Positions 44,590 to 54,211 of a stretch of 64,000 nucleotides of DNA are shown here, piece after piece. The notes beneath the pieces were generated by a model. That model worked only from the letters and a program-made list of their open reading frames with translations. It was not told the origin of the DNA and made no database searches. Source of the stretch: CAZMBI01 sp964564675 (lineage in GTDB: Bacteria; Pseudomonadota; Alphaproteobacteria; Rickettsiales; UBA3002); contig CAZMBI010000006.1 in assembly GCA_964564675.1 (NCBI GenBank), positions 1-64,000 of the forward strand. Reading direction: 5' to 3'. The translations under genes and the position numbers were made by a program. The stretch's first letter is position 1. Every line of letters starts with the position of its first letter.

Positions 44590-45024
44590 TTAACGTTTCG
44601 AGAATTGGAAGCTACGGCGGGCTTTACGGCGGCCGTATTTTTTACGCTCCACCACGCGGCTGTCACGCGTCAGGAAACCGCCCTGGCGCAGCGCCTTGTG
44701 GAAGTTCGGATCATAATCATCCAGCGCGCGGCTGATACCGTGACGCACCGCCCCGGCCTGACCGGACAGGCCGCCGCCTTTGACGGTACAATACACATCG
44801 AACTTCGATTCGCTGCCAACGGCGTGAAAGGGCTGGTTGATGATCATGCGCAGGGTCGGGCGCGCAAAATAACTCGTGACATCGCGACCGTTCACTTCAA
44901 TCTTGCCGGAGCCGCGCTTCACCCACACGCGGGCGACGGAATCCTTACGGCGACCGGTGCCATAGGCACGGCCTTTGGCATCCAGTTGCGGTTCACGCGG
45001 GGTGGTCTCTTCAGCAGCGCTCAT
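44590..45024 (-). CDS. rpsI: 30S ribosomal protein S9
   Basis: 144 residues, including YGTGRRKDSVARVWV and the C-terminal KKYGRRKARRSFQFSKR tail that reaches the P-site tRNA. Its start overlaps the rplM stop by four bases (ATGA). Confidence 0.98.
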   Translation of the reverse strand: MSAAEETTPREPQLDAKGRAYGTGRRKDSVARVWVKRGSGKIEVNGRDVTSYFARPTLRMIINQPFHAVGSESKFDVYCTVKGGGLSGQAGAVRHGISRALDDYDPNFHKALRQGGFLTRDSRVVERKKYGRRKARRSFQFSKR

Positions 45025-45491
45025 GCGGCCCTCTTATTCTTTGGGTTCATTGCAGCAAAATCAATCGGCTGTGGCTTTTGCGCCGCGTGCGGATGCTCGG
45101 CACCGGGATAGACCCGCAACTTACGGAACTGACCCCGCGCCAGCGGCGATTCTTTCGGCAGCATACGCTCAACCGCTTTTTCGATCACACGCTCGGGGAA
45201 GCGCCCCTGCAGGATTTTTTCCGCCGACGTGCCCTTAATACCGCCCGGATGGCCGGTGTGATAATAGTACATCTTGTCCTGCTGTTTGCGATAGCCGGTC
45301 AGTTTGACTTTATCCGCGTTGATAATAATGACGTGATCACCGCAGTCCACATGTGGGGTGAATACGGGCTTGTGCTTACCGCGCAGCAGCTTGGCGACAT
45401 GGGAGGCCAGACGGCCCAAAACCACGCCTTCCGCATCTATCACCCACCAGTCCGCTTTTATGTCATGCGGCTTTGCCGAATAAGTTTTCAT
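45021..45491 (-). CDS. rplM: 50S ribosomal protein L13
   Basis: 156 residues from ATG 45491 (MKTYSAKPHDIKADW). The L13 core GRLASHVAKLLRGKHKPVFT and VIIINADKVKLTG is present. Translationally coupled to rpsI. Confidence 0.98.
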   Translation of the reverse strand: MKTYSAKPHDIKADWWVIDAEGVVLGRLASHVAKLLRGKHKPVFTPHVDCGDHVIIINADKVKLTGYRKQQDKMYYYHTGHPGGIKGTSAEKILQGRFPERVIEKAVERMLPKESPLARGQFRKLRVYPGAEHPHAAQKPQPIDFAAMNPKNKRAA

Positions 45492-45584
45492 TTTTATCAG
45501 CTCAAAATTGCGATTACTCAGTCGAGGCAGGGAAAAATAGGCAATTGCCCTGAGCCTGTCAATCACTAAATGCGCCTGCGCCGT

Positions 45585-46055
45585 TCAGGCCGGCTGATTA
45601 GCGAATAAGCGGAACCAGGCACCGCCCAGTACCGCATGAATCCCGCTATCCGGCGGGCCGCCCAGCGGCATCAGCGCCTGACGGTATTTCACGATCACAC
45701 CGCCCGGATTGGTGTATTCCCCTTCGTCAATCAGCGGGTCTCCGGTCCTGATCACTTCCTCGAACAGATGGGCGGCACGGTGCGCATCCGGTGAGATCAT
45801 CTTACCGTTATAGCGATCGAGCTGGCCTTCTTCATAGGCACGCAGTAAATCGCTGCCCAGATAGGTGTAGTTGTAATAGCGGACTGCTTTTACATCCCGA
45901 ATTTGTAACAGGAAACAATGGTCCCAGATTTGACTGAGCTGCTCCGGGTCGATTTCCGTTTCGTCCGGAAAGGCGCGGTCACCCCGCAACTGGTTCCAGT
46001 ACTGCAGCAAAATCAGGCTGGTGCGCCGTTCAACGCCTTGTGCTTCTAACGCCAT
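45585..46055 (-). CDS. PAS_5-family protein
   Basis: 156 residues. The pattern WDHCFLLQIRDVKAVRYYNYTYLGSDL followed by the HLFEEVIRTGDPLIDEGEY section matches the PAS_5 family, stand-alone PAS-fold proteins abundant in Alphaproteobacteria. No output domain is attached. Neighbouring pst genes on the same strand lie after a 90-base AT-rich spacer. Confidence 0.75.
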   Translation of the reverse strand: MALEAQGVERRTSLILLQYWNQLRGDRAFPDETEIDPEQLSQIWDHCFLLQIRDVKAVRYYNYTYLGSDLLRAYEEGQLDRYNGKMISPDAHRAAHLFEEVIRTGDPLIDEGEYTNPGGVIVKYRQALMPLGGPPDSGIHAVLGGAWFRLFANQPA

Positions 46056-46146
46056 AAGGATTCACGTTAACGGTTACTCATAAAAAAAAGTTTAATTGCT
46101 GGCAGGATTTAATACAACTTTTAGTTTTATTTTATATATTGGGTAA

Positions 46147-46953
46147 TTAGCCGTAACGTCCTGATATATACTGTTTTGTCTGGGTTTCCTGTGGATCTTT
46201 AAAGATTTGTTCCGTGGTCCCGTATTCATACACCCTGCCTAGATGAAAAAAAGCGGTGCGCGAGGAGACACGCTGCGCCTGCTGCATCGAATGGGTGACG
46301 ATGATGATGGTGTAATTGGTCTTCAGTTCGTCGATTAACGCCTCGATCTTGCCGGTAGCGATCGGATCCAGCGCCGAGCAGGGCTCGTCCATCAAAATCA
46401 CCTCCGGGCCCACTGCAATCGCCCGCGCGATACACAGGCGCTGCTGCTGGCCGCCGGAAAGGCCCGTGCCCGGCTCTTTAAGGCGGTCTTTGACTTCATC
46501 CCACAGCGCAGCGCGGCGCAGGCTCTGCTCGACCACCTCGTTCTGTTCGGCTTTGCTGCAGGCCAGCCCGTGCAGGCGCGGACCATAGACCACATTGTCA
46601 TAAATCGATTTGGGAAAGGGGTTGGGCTTTTGAAACACCATGCCTACCCGCGCCCGCAACAATACCGCATCCAGGCCGGGATCATAGATATTCTTGCCGT
46701 CCAGCATGATGCGGCCTTCCACCCGGCAGCCTTCAATGGCGTCGTTCATGCGGTTGATACAGCGCAGAAAGGTGGATTTGCCACAGCCCGAAGGCCCGAT
46801 CAGCGCCGTCACCGCGCGCCGGGGAATATCCAGCGACACCTCATACAGGGCCTGCTTGTCGCCGTAAAACACGTTGACGCCCTCGGAGACGACTTTGGCT
46901 TCAATGGCGTGATCACGGTGTAATGTCTGCACGTCGGGCATGCGGGCTACCAT
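46147..46953 (-). CDS. pstB: Phosphate ABC transporter ATP-binding protein
   Basis: 268 residues. Walker A GPSGCGKST, signature LSGGQQQRL, Walker B VILMDEPCSALDP and the family-specific FLRCINRMND are present. It energises phosphate import through PstA/PstC. ATG 46953 overlaps the pstA stop by seven bases; ATG 46941 is an alternative. No phoU or phoB follows. Confidence 0.96.
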   Translation of the reverse strand: MVARMPDVQTLHRDHAIEAKVVSEGVNVFYGDKQALYEVSLDIPRRAVTALIGPSGCGKSTFLRCINRMNDAIEGCRVEGRIMLDGKNIYDPGLDAVLLRARVGMVFQKPNPFPKSIYDNVVYGPRLHGLACSKAEQNEVVEQSLRRAALWDEVKDRLKEPGTGLSGGQQQRLCIARAIAVGPEVILMDEPCSALDPIATGKIEALIDELKTNYTIIIVTHSMQQAQRVSSRTAFFHLGRVYEYGTTEQIFKDPQETQTKQYISGRYG

Positions 46954-48158
46954 TTGATTTCAAATTTGCGGCGCAGATATATCGCTGTCGCGTTCATCGC
47001 GAGCAGCATCATAAGCAGCACGATACTGCCCGTCGAGGTTTTTTCGATAAAGCCAATTTCAGGGCTGGACGCCCAGATATAAATCTGCACCGGCATGGCG
47101 GTGGCCGGGTCAAGCAAGCCGCCCGGCACATCGACAATAAAGGCGACCATGCCGATCATCAAAAGCGGCGCCGTCTCGCCGATGGCGCGCGCCATGCCCA
47201 GTATGGCGCCGGTCATAATGCCGGGCAAGCTGTAGGGCAACACATGATGCGCCACCACCTGCAGGCGTGAAGCACCCAGCCCGCGCGCCGCTTCGCGCAG
47301 TGAGGGCGGCACCGCCTTCAGCGCCACGCGTGCGCTGATAATAATCACCGGCAGGGTCATCAGTGCCAGGGTCAGCCCGCCTACCAGCGCCGAGGAGCGG
47401 GACAGTTCAAAGAAATTGAGAAACACCGCCAACCCGAGCAACCCGAAAATGATCGAGGGCACAGCCGCCAGATTATTGATGTTGACCTCGATGATGCGGG
47501 TAAACATGTTATTGGGGGCGAATTCCTCAAGATAGATGGCGCTGAGCACGCCGAGAAATAACGAAACACACAAACAAACCGCCAGCGCGAAAAACGAGCC
47601 GACCATGCTGCCCCAAAAGCCGGCGATTTCCGGCTCGCGGGAATCGCCGCGTGTGAAAAACCAGCTGTTCCATGTGCTGCTGATGTGATCCTGCGCGCCT
47701 AACTGCTCAATCCAGCCCACCTGCCGTTCGCTAAGCCCGGCGGCGACACCGCGCTTGAGGTATTGATCCACCGCATCATCAAGCAGTAAAAAGGCTTCGG
47801 ATTCTCCCGCTTCGGCGGCCTGCGCCAGCTGCCCCGCCGCCGCGCTGCTGAGCATGCCGGCCAGTTCACGCCGGGCGCGCCGGTCCGCTTCCATGTCGCC
47901 TAAGCGGGCTTGCAGGGCAGCAATGGCCGCGCTGGTGGGGTTGGTCGCCGCTTTTGCTTTGACATCGGCGGTAAGCGGCACGTTCACCCCGTACTGAATG
48001 AAGCCGGGCAGGCCTGGCGTGATGATACTGACCAGCAGATAGACCAGCGCCAGCACGGCCAGTCCGATCGCCACGCGACCATACCACCGAAAGCGCGTCT
48101 CGGCGCGGTGGCGGCGCGTCAGTCTCGCTTTCAGTCGTGTTTCCTGCTCAGGCGTCAT
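46947..48158 (-). CDS. pstA: Phosphate ABC transporter permease PstA
   Basis: 403 residues, longer than the E. coli form, with an extra N-terminal cytoplasmic and periplasmic region (about 1-180) before the permease domain. The EAARGLGASRLQVVAHHVLP loop is the ATPase-coupling motif. It overlaps pstC by four bases and pstB by seven. Confidence 0.94.
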   Translation of the reverse strand: MTPEQETRLKARLTRRHRAETRFRWYGRVAIGLAVLALVYLLVSIITPGLPGFIQYGVNVPLTADVKAKAATNPTSAAIAALQARLGDMEADRRARRELAGMLSSAAAGQLAQAAEAGESEAFLLLDDAVDQYLKRGVAAGLSERQVGWIEQLGAQDHISSTWNSWFFTRGDSREPEIAGFWGSMVGSFFALAVCLCVSLFLGVLSAIYLEEFAPNNMFTRIIEVNINNLAAVPSIIFGLLGLAVFLNFFELSRSSALVGGLTLALMTLPVIIISARVALKAVPPSLREAARGLGASRLQVVAHHVLPYSLPGIMTGAILGMARAIGETAPLLMIGMVAFIVDVPGGLLDPATAMPVQIYIWASSPEIGFIEKTSTGSIVLLMMLLAMNATAIYLRRKFEIKW

Positions 48159-49390
48159 TCATATTGCTCCCGGTAGCGGCGCACGATTTCCAGCGCGATG
48201 ATGTTCAGTATCAGGGTAAAGACAAACAGCGTCAGGCCGAGGGCAAAGGCGGCCAACGTCTTAGCGCTGTCAAATTCCTGATCGCCCACCAGCAGCGTCA
48301 CAATCTGCACGGTCACCGTGGTTACCGCCTCGAACGGATTGGCGGTGAGATTAGCCGCCATCCCGGCGGCCATGACCACGATCATAGTCTCGCCCAAGGC
48401 GCGTGAGATGGCGAGTAAGATACCGCCCATAATGCCGGGCAGCGCCGCCGGCAGCACCACCCGGCGGATGGTCTCCGAGCGTGTGGCGCCCAGCCCCATA
48501 CTCGCCACGCGCAGCGTGCTGGGCACAGCGGTGATGACATCATCGGTAATCGAAGAAATAAAGGGAATAATCATCACGCCCATCACCAGGCCGGCGGCCA
48601 GCGCACTTTCGGAGGCCACATCGAGGCCGAATTGCTCGCCGAACGCCTTGATCAGCGGCGCCACCGATAAAATGGCGAAAAACCCATATACTACGGTGGG
48701 AATACCGGCGAGCACCTCCAGCGCCGGCTTGATGATATTGCGCCAGCGGGCGCCGGCATATTCTGCTGTGTAAATCGCCGCAAACAGGCCGACAGGAACC
48801 GCCACACACATGGCGATGAGCATGATCAGCGCCGTACCGGCAAATAACGGCACCGCGCCGAAGGCCCCCGAGGCACCCGCCTGATCGGCACGCAGCGCGG
48901 TTTGCGGGCTCCATTGCATGCCGAACAAGAAATCATCCAGCGGCACTTTGTTAAAAAAGCGGATCGACTCGCCCAGCACCGACAACACGATCGCCAGCGT
49001 AATCAGAACCGACAGCGCGGCACAAGCGATCAACACTGCCTGCATCACGCGCTCTACCCGGTTACGTGCTTTAAAGGCGGTGGAAATCCGGCGGATACTG
49101 GCCTGCGCCCCGATCACGGCGACCGCAAAAGCCAGCACGGCCAGCCCAACCTGCTGTGAAATAGCTGCCGGCGGCTGCCATAGCTGAATGACATAATACA
49201 GGATTGCCGCCGGAAACACCCCGACCAACACAGCCCACCAGCCATGGTAAAACGGCAGGGAATGCAGGCGCTCCCCGCTGGCCTGAATCAGCAGCCGGGC
49301 TTTGGATCTAGCGGTGTAAAAGGCATAAAGGCCCAGCCCGGCAAAACCGAGCATAGCTATCCACGGTATCCATGCGCCCCATCCGCTCAT
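48155..49390 (-). CDS. pstC: Phosphate ABC transporter permease PstC
   Basis: 411 residues. Several membrane segments; the coupling loop ASMGLGATRSETIRRVVLP is clear. It starts with MSGWGAWIPWIAMLGFAGL. The upstream gene is phoR, with about 60 bases between. Confidence 0.94.
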   Translation of the reverse strand: MSGWGAWIPWIAMLGFAGLGLYAFYTARSKARLLIQASGERLHSLPFYHGWWAVLVGVFPAAILYYVIQLWQPPAAISQQVGLAVLAFAVAVIGAQASIRRISTAFKARNRVERVMQAVLIACAALSVLITLAIVLSVLGESIRFFNKVPLDDFLFGMQWSPQTALRADQAGASGAFGAVPLFAGTALIMLIAMCVAVPVGLFAAIYTAEYAGARWRNIIKPALEVLAGIPTVVYGFFAILSVAPLIKAFGEQFGLDVASESALAAGLVMGVMIIPFISSITDDVITAVPSTLRVASMGLGATRSETIRRVVLPAALPGIMGGILLAISRALGETMIVVMAAGMAANLTANPFEAVTTVTVQIVTLLVGDQEFDSAKTLAAFALGLTLFVFTLILNIIALEIVRRYREQYE

Positions 49391-49449
49391 GGAGCAGGGT
49401 TATAGTGCAGTCGGTTAGCGCTGTAAAGCGAGGAGGACCGGTCTGCTGT

Positions 49450-50877
49450 TTAATCCTCGAAAATCGGTAGATAAATATTAAACGTACTGCCCTCGCCGAC
49501 AATGCTGTCGACCGTGATCGCGCCGCGATGGCGCGTAATGATGCCCTTGACGATGGCCAGCCCCAGCCCGGTTCCGCCGACCTGGCGCGTGCGCGCTGAA
49601 TCCACCCGGTAAAAGCGTTCCATCAGCCGCGGCAGGTGTTCCTTAGAAATCCCCTCGCCCTGATCGCGCACGGTCAGCAAGACCATCCGTGCCTGATTGC
49701 GCATACGCGTATCCGCCGGCAAATCCGACGTAACCCGCGCCCGCACGGAGACATCAGTATTGGCATGGCCGTACTTAATCGCATTGCTGACCAGATTCTG
49801 AATCACCTGCCCCAGCTCATTAGCATCGCCTTTTACAGGCGGCAGATTGTCATGCAGATCGAGCACGATACGCATGTGCTTATCAGCCGCCGGGCGTTCG
49901 CAATGCTCGGCCTGTTTGCGCACCACTTTGGTCAGCTCCACCGAATCGGTGGGAATCGCGTTCGCGTTCATCTCGATTTTCGACAGGGATAACAGGTCAT
50001 TAATCAGCTGCTGCATGCGATCGGCCTGTTCCAGCATGATGGTGAGAAATTCGTCGCGGGCGTTGGGGTCTTCCTTGGCCGGCCCCATCAGCGTTTCGAT
50101 AAACCCTTTGATAGAGGCCAGCGGCGTGCGGATTTCATGGCTGGCATTGGCCACAAAGTCGGCGCGCATCTGTTCAACGCTTTTCAGCTCGGTGATGTCA
50201 TTCATGGTGATCACGGTGGAAATGCCGCCTGCCGAGGGCACGGGAAAGCGCTCGATGACAGCAAGAAAGTCGCGTATAACCGGCTCTTCGATGCGAAACT
50301 CGATCTCCCGCCCCTTTAAATCGTGAATCACCGAGTTAACCGCATCAATCAGATAGTCGTTATCGATCACTTCGCGCAGCGGCTTTTGCGCCAGATTCTG
50401 GCCGAAAATCGCGCGCGCGGCGCGGTTGGTGCGCACGATCTGCTTGTGATCGTTGATCATGATCAGGATATCCGGCAGCGTATCGACCAAAATCTCGCGT
50501 TCGGTGATGATGCTTTCCATCTGCTGCTTTTTGATTTCCCAGCTTTTCTGCAGATTCTCCAGGGCATTGGTAAGATCGAACGGGGCCGAGAGATATTTCA
50601 GCTTGGGCGCCTGCACGCGTTTGTCCTGGGCCAGCTGGTTGACATAGCCGGTCAGCATCGCGAGATTGGCCAAAAACGGGTATACAAAAATGGTGGTGGC
50701 CAGCAGTATAACGATGTAGGCATACAGCATCAGCGGCAGGCTGAGAATGCCAAGCACCACATAAATCGACAGGACAATCAGCGGCGGCACGGAAACCAGC
50801 ATCACCGATTTCAGCAGGGCGCGGAAATCCACGGCCGGTTTTTGCTCGCTGGGCGTATGGGATTCGGTTGACTCCAT
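49450..50877 (-). CDS. phoR: Phosphate-regulon sensor histidine kinase PhoR
   Basis: 475 residues. Two N-terminal membrane segments (about 25-75), a PAS-like domain (about 125-230), H-box ASHEIRTPLASIKGF, N-box LVSNAIKYGHAN, G1 DQGEGI and G2 GGTGLGLAIVKG. It phosphorylates PhoB, whose gene is not adjacent. It heads a phoR-pstC-pstA-pstB run. Confidence 0.93.
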   Translation of the reverse strand: MESTESHTPSEQKPAVDFRALLKSVMLVSVPPLIVLSIYVVLGILSLPLMLYAYIVILLATTIFVYPFLANLAMLTGYVNQLAQDKRVQAPKLKYLSAPFDLTNALENLQKSWEIKKQQMESIITEREILVDTLPDILIMINDHKQIVRTNRAARAIFGQNLAQKPLREVIDNDYLIDAVNSVIHDLKGREIEFRIEEPVIRDFLAVIERFPVPSAGGISTVITMNDITELKSVEQMRADFVANASHEIRTPLASIKGFIETLMGPAKEDPNARDEFLTIMLEQADRMQQLINDLLSLSKIEMNANAIPTDSVELTKVVRKQAEHCERPAADKHMRIVLDLHDNLPPVKGDANELGQVIQNLVSNAIKYGHANTDVSVRARVTSDLPADTRMRNQARMVLLTVRDQGEGISKEHLPRLMERFYRVDSARTRQVGGTGLGLAIVKGIITRHRGAITVDSIVGEGSTFNIYLPIFED

Positions 50878-50998
50878 AGGATGCGGTATACAATCGTCCG
50901 AAATTGGTGGTCAGTAGTTATTCATGCTTTAGCTTTTAACCATATAATGAAAATATGGAATACGGAATACCGAATCCGGGATACGTCAAAAATTCCCA

Positions 50999-51026
50999 TT
51001 GACAGGTTGCTTGCCGGCACTATAGT
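50999..51026 (+). promoter_or_regulatory. Sigma-70-type promoter of rplU-rpmA
   Basis: TTGACA at 50999-51004 and TATAGT at 51021-51026 are separated by 16 bases, a near-consensus promoter ending 38 bases before rplU. Upstream, at 50941-50990, lie GGAATAC-type imperfect repeats. Confidence 0.8.
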
Positions 51027-51064
51027 ATCGCTCTCTTTAAAATTCTAATTGTCAGGATAATACC

Positions 51065-51568
51065 ATGTTTGCAGTGGTACGCACAGGCGGTAAGCAATAT
51101 CGGGTCGCACAGGGCGATGTCATCGCCGTGGAAAAACTGCCAGGCGAAGCCGGCGATACAGTCACGCTGAATGAGGTGCTGGCCACTGGCGGTGATAAGC
51201 CGCAAATTGGCACCCCGCTGGTGAAAGACGCCAGTGTGAGCGCCGAGATTATCGGCCAAGAGAAGGCCGACAAGATCTTCATCTTCAAGAAGAAGCGCCG
51301 GCATACCTATCGCCGGAAGCTGGGCCATCGTCAGTCGCTGACCCGATTGCGGATTACGGCCGTGCCCGGCGCCACTCAGGAGTCGGCAAAGCCCAAACAA
51401 GGCGCCAAACCGAAAATGACCAAGAGTGGCGACAGCAAGGCTGCCGCGAAAAAACCGGCCGCCAAGGGCGGGAAAAAAGACGCAAACGCCGAAACGGCGA
51501 ACAAGACCGCTCCTAAGAAGCAGGCTGCGAGCAAGAAAAACAACAAAATGGACACTAAGGATACTTAA
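51065..51568 (+). CDS. rplU: 50S ribosomal protein L21
   Basis: 167 residues. The L21 core (MFAVVRTGGKQYRVAQGD; RRHTYRRKLGHRQ) takes about 100 residues. A 65-residue tail rich in Lys, Ala and Pro follows, which occurs in many Alphaproteobacteria and has no known function. Confidence 0.97.
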   Translation: MFAVVRTGGKQYRVAQGDVIAVEKLPGEAGDTVTLNEVLATGGDKPQIGTPLVKDASVSAEIIGQEKADKIFIFKKKRRHTYRRKLGHRQSLTRLRITAVPGATQESAKPKQGAKPKMTKSGDSKAAAKKPAAKGGKKDANAETANKTAPKKQAASKKNNKMDTKDT

Positions 51569-51646
51569 GAAACCGTATAAACCGTCGTCGCAACGGCGGG
51601 CCGCGGCCAGTCCGGCAAAGACGGATAAAGTTAAGGAGTTTGAGTC

Positions 51647-51907
51647 ATGGCACATAAAAAAGCAGGTGGTAGTTCCCGTAACGGTCGTGACTCAGCCGGA
51701 CGCCGGCTGGGCGTGAAGAAATTCGGTGGCGAGCAGGTCAGCGCCGGCAATATTATCATCCGCCAGCGCGGCACGCGGTGGCACCCGGGCGACGGCGTGG
51801 GCATAGGCAAAGACCACACCCTGTTCGCCCTCACCGACGGGCAGGTCAGCTTCTACCGTAAGCGCAATAACCGGCAATATGTTAAGATTGAAGCGGCTTC
51901 CGCCTAA
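51647..51907 (+). CDS. rpmA: 50S ribosomal protein L27
   Basis: 86 residues beginning MAHKKAGGSSRNGRDS and containing GTRWHPGDGVGIGKDHTLFA. AAGGAG lies nine to fourteen bases before the start. Followed by a strong terminator. Confidence 0.98.
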   Translation: MAHKKAGGSSRNGRDSAGRRLGVKKFGGEQVSAGNIIIRQRGTRWHPGDGVGIGKDHTLFALTDGQVSFYRKRNNRQYVKIEAASA

Positions 51908-51929
51908 GCATTGCGTCAACCATACAGGC

Positions 51930-51960
51930 AAAAAGGGAATGGCTGCGCCGTTCCCTTTTT
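51930..51960. terminator. Intrinsic terminator after rpmA
   Basis: AAAAAGGGAA and TTCCCTTTTT form a perfect ten-pair stem with an eleven-base loop; it works on either strand. Confidence 0.88.
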
Positions 51961-51968
51961 AGTATCTC

Positions 51969-52057
51969 GTATCTGGTATGTGGTATTGCAGGGGTGCGAA
52001 CGCTGGGAAAACCCAAGTGTAGCGTTGCTGAATACCAAATACCATATTACCAGATAC
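51969..52057. repeat. Inverted-repeat element between rpmA and obg
   Basis: GTATCTGGTA at 51969-51978 and TACCAGATAC at 52048-52057 are perfect inverted arms; beyond them the pairing continues imperfectly (TGGTATT with AATACCA). This is a spacer palindrome of the ATACCA type, of the kind found repeatedly in some genomes. It lies within six bases of the obg start, so it may affect its translation. Confidence 0.6.
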
Positions 52058-52062
52058 TGCTT

Positions 52063-53112
52063 ATGCAATTCCTTGACGAAGCCAAAATCTATCTCAAAAG
52101 CGGCGATGGCGGCGATGGCTGTGTCGCCTTCCGGCGCGAGCGCAATATCCCCTTCGGCGGGCCGGACGGTGGCGACGGCGGCCGCGGCGGCTCGGTCTAT
52201 GCCGAATGCGTGCACGGGCTGAACACGTTGATCGATTACCGCTATAAACAGCATTTTAAAGCGCGTAAAGGCGGCAATGGCGCTGGCTCCATGCGCAGCG
52301 GCGGCGCGGCTGCGGATATCACGCTCAAAGTGCCGGCGGGCACGCAAATCCTGGCCGAAGACAAACACACCGTGCTTGCCGATCTCACCGAGGTGGGGCA
52401 GCGCATCTGCCTGGCCCGTGGCGGCAAAGGCGGCCTGGGAAACGCCCATTTTAAAAGCTCGACCAACCGCGCGCCGCGCCATGCCACCAAAGGCGAGGCG
52501 GGAACGGACATGTGGCTGTGGCTGCGGCTGAAACTGCTCTCGGATGCCGGCCTGATCGGTCTGCCCAACGCTGGCAAATCGACCTTCCTCGCACATGTCA
52601 CCCGCGCCAAACCCAAAATCGCTGATTACCCCTTCACCACCCTCACCCCGCAGCTGGGCGTGGTCACGGTCGATCAGCGGGAGTTCGTGCTGGCCGATAT
52701 TCCCGGACTGATCGAAGGGGCGCATCAGGGGGTCGGCCTGGGCCTGCGCTTTTTAGGCCATGTTGAGCGCTGCCGCGTCCTGCTGCATCTGGTGGACGCC
52801 ACCACCGAGGATGTTACCGCCCATTACCGCACGGTGCGGCAGGAATTGTACGCCTATGACCAGGCACTGGCCGACAAGCCCGAACTGCTGGCATTAAATA
52901 AGGTCGATGCCTTGTCTTCGGCCGCGCGAGACGCTACGTTGCAAGCATTGCAAACGGCAAGCGGGCAACCGGTTTATACCCTTTCCGCCGTCACCGGCGA
53001 GGGAGTGGAGCGTATGTTGCGCGCCATGTGGCAGATTATCGACGCCGCCCGCACGGCGGCACAAACGCGCGAAGAGGAACCGCACCCCTATGATCCAACC
53101 CAGCCTCTCTGA
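52063..53112 (+). CDS. obg: GTPase ObgE/CgtA
   Basis: 349 residues from ATG 52063. The Gly-rich Obg domain (about 1-158, GDGGDGCVAFRRE) precedes a G domain with GLPNAGKST, DIPGLIEGA and NKVD. It acts in 50S assembly and growth control. A longer upstream frame has no support. The 3' end overlaps proB by 23 bases. Confidence 0.96.
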   Translation: MQFLDEAKIYLKSGDGGDGCVAFRRERNIPFGGPDGGDGGRGGSVYAECVHGLNTLIDYRYKQHFKARKGGNGAGSMRSGGAAADITLKVPAGTQILAEDKHTVLADLTEVGQRICLARGGKGGLGNAHFKSSTNRAPRHATKGEAGTDMWLWLRLKLLSDAGLIGLPNAGKSTFLAHVTRAKPKIADYPFTTLTPQLGVVTVDQREFVLADIPGLIEGAHQGVGLGLRFLGHVERCRVLLHLVDATTEDVTAHYRTVRQELYAYDQALADKPELLALNKVDALSSAARDATLQALQTASGQPVYTLSAVTGEGVERMLRAMWQIIDAARTAAQTREEEPHPYDPTQPL

Positions 53113-54211
53113 CGCGCGGCGCGTGGTGATTAAAATCGGCTCGCTGTTGATGACCGACATGCAAACCGGCAGCCCGCGCACGGACTGGCTGAAAACAGTA
53201 GCCGCCGATATTGCCGAGCTGCGGCAAAACGGCGTGGAAGTGATTGTCATTTCCTCCGGCGCCGTGGCTTTTGGCCGCTCCATCCTCAATCTGTCGCACG
53301 GTGATCTGCAGGTGGCGGACAAACAGGCCGCCGCCGCCTGCGGACAAATTCGTCTGGTGGAGGCCTGGCAACTGGCGCTTGCCCAATATCATAACAACGT
53401 CGCCCAGATCCTGATCACCACCGAAGATACCGAAAATCGCCGGCGCTATCTGAACGCGCGGCGCACGATTCATGCCCTGCTGGAATACGGGATCGTACCC
53501 GTTATCAACGAAAACGATACCATTACCACGGTCGAAATCCGCTACGGCGATAACGACCGGCTGGCCGCGCGCGTAGCCGCCATGGCCAGCGCCGATACGC
53601 TGGTGCTGCTGTCCGATATTGACGGGCTGTACAATGAAGACCCGCGCCACAATCCGCAGGCCGAGTTTATCCCGGTGGTGGAATCGATCACCCCCGAGAT
53701 CGAAGCCATGGCCGGCGATGCCCGCGGCGCGGTTTCCTCCGGCGGGATGCGCACCAAAATCATGGCCGCGCAGATGGCCGTATCCTCCGGCTGCCATATG
53801 GTCATCGCCCACGGACATGAGCCGCATCCGCTCAAGCGGATTATCGACAGCGGCCGCTGCACCTGGTTTTTAGCGCACGAAACACCGCTCAACGCCCGCA
53901 AGCATTGGATTGCCCATTCGGTCCAGGTCGGCGGCGCGGTGATTATCGACGACGGCGCCGCCAACGCCATCGTGCAGGGCAACAGCCTGCTTCCGGTGGG
54001 CGTGCGCGCCATCGAAGGTCAGTTCGATCGCGGCGATACGGTACGCATTTTGCGTCTTGATGGCAGCGAACTGGGCAAGGGCCTGGCCGCTTATTCGTCC
54101 GACGAGGCGGGGCGCATTTGTGGCGTGCAATCGCAGGAAATTGCCTCTATTCTGGGCCATCAGGGTCGCAGTGAAATGATCCATTATGATGACATGGCGC
54201 TTGATGTATGA
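53090..54211 (+). CDS. proB: Glutamate 5-kinase
   Basis: 373 residues from ATG 53090. The kinase domain has VVIKIGSLLM and VISSGAVAFG; the C-terminal PUA domain (about 275-373) ends before the RDD gene. It phosphorylates glutamate, the first step of proline synthesis. It overlaps obg upstream and the next gene by four bases. Confidence 0.96.
   Translation: MIQPSLSDARRVVIKIGSLLMTDMQTGSPRTDWLKTVAADIAELRQNGVEVIVISSGAVAFGRSILNLSHGDLQVADKQAAAACGQIRLVEAWQLALAQYHNNVAQILITTEDTENRRRYLNARRTIHALLEYGIVPVINENDTITTVEIRYGDNDRLAARVAAMASADTLVLLSDIDGLYNEDPRHNPQAEFIPVVESITPEIEAMAGDARGAVSSGGMRTKIMAAQMAVSSGCHMVIAHGHEPHPLKRIIDSGRCTWFLAHETPLNARKHWIAHSVQVGGAVIIDDGAANAIVQGNSLLPVGVRAIEGQFDRGDTVRILRLDGSELGKGLAAYSSDEAGRICGVQSQEIASILGHQGRSEMIHYDDMALDV

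Noticed and set aside
44239..45111. 290-codon plus-strand frame
   Set aside because: Antisense to argC and rpsI; shadow frame.
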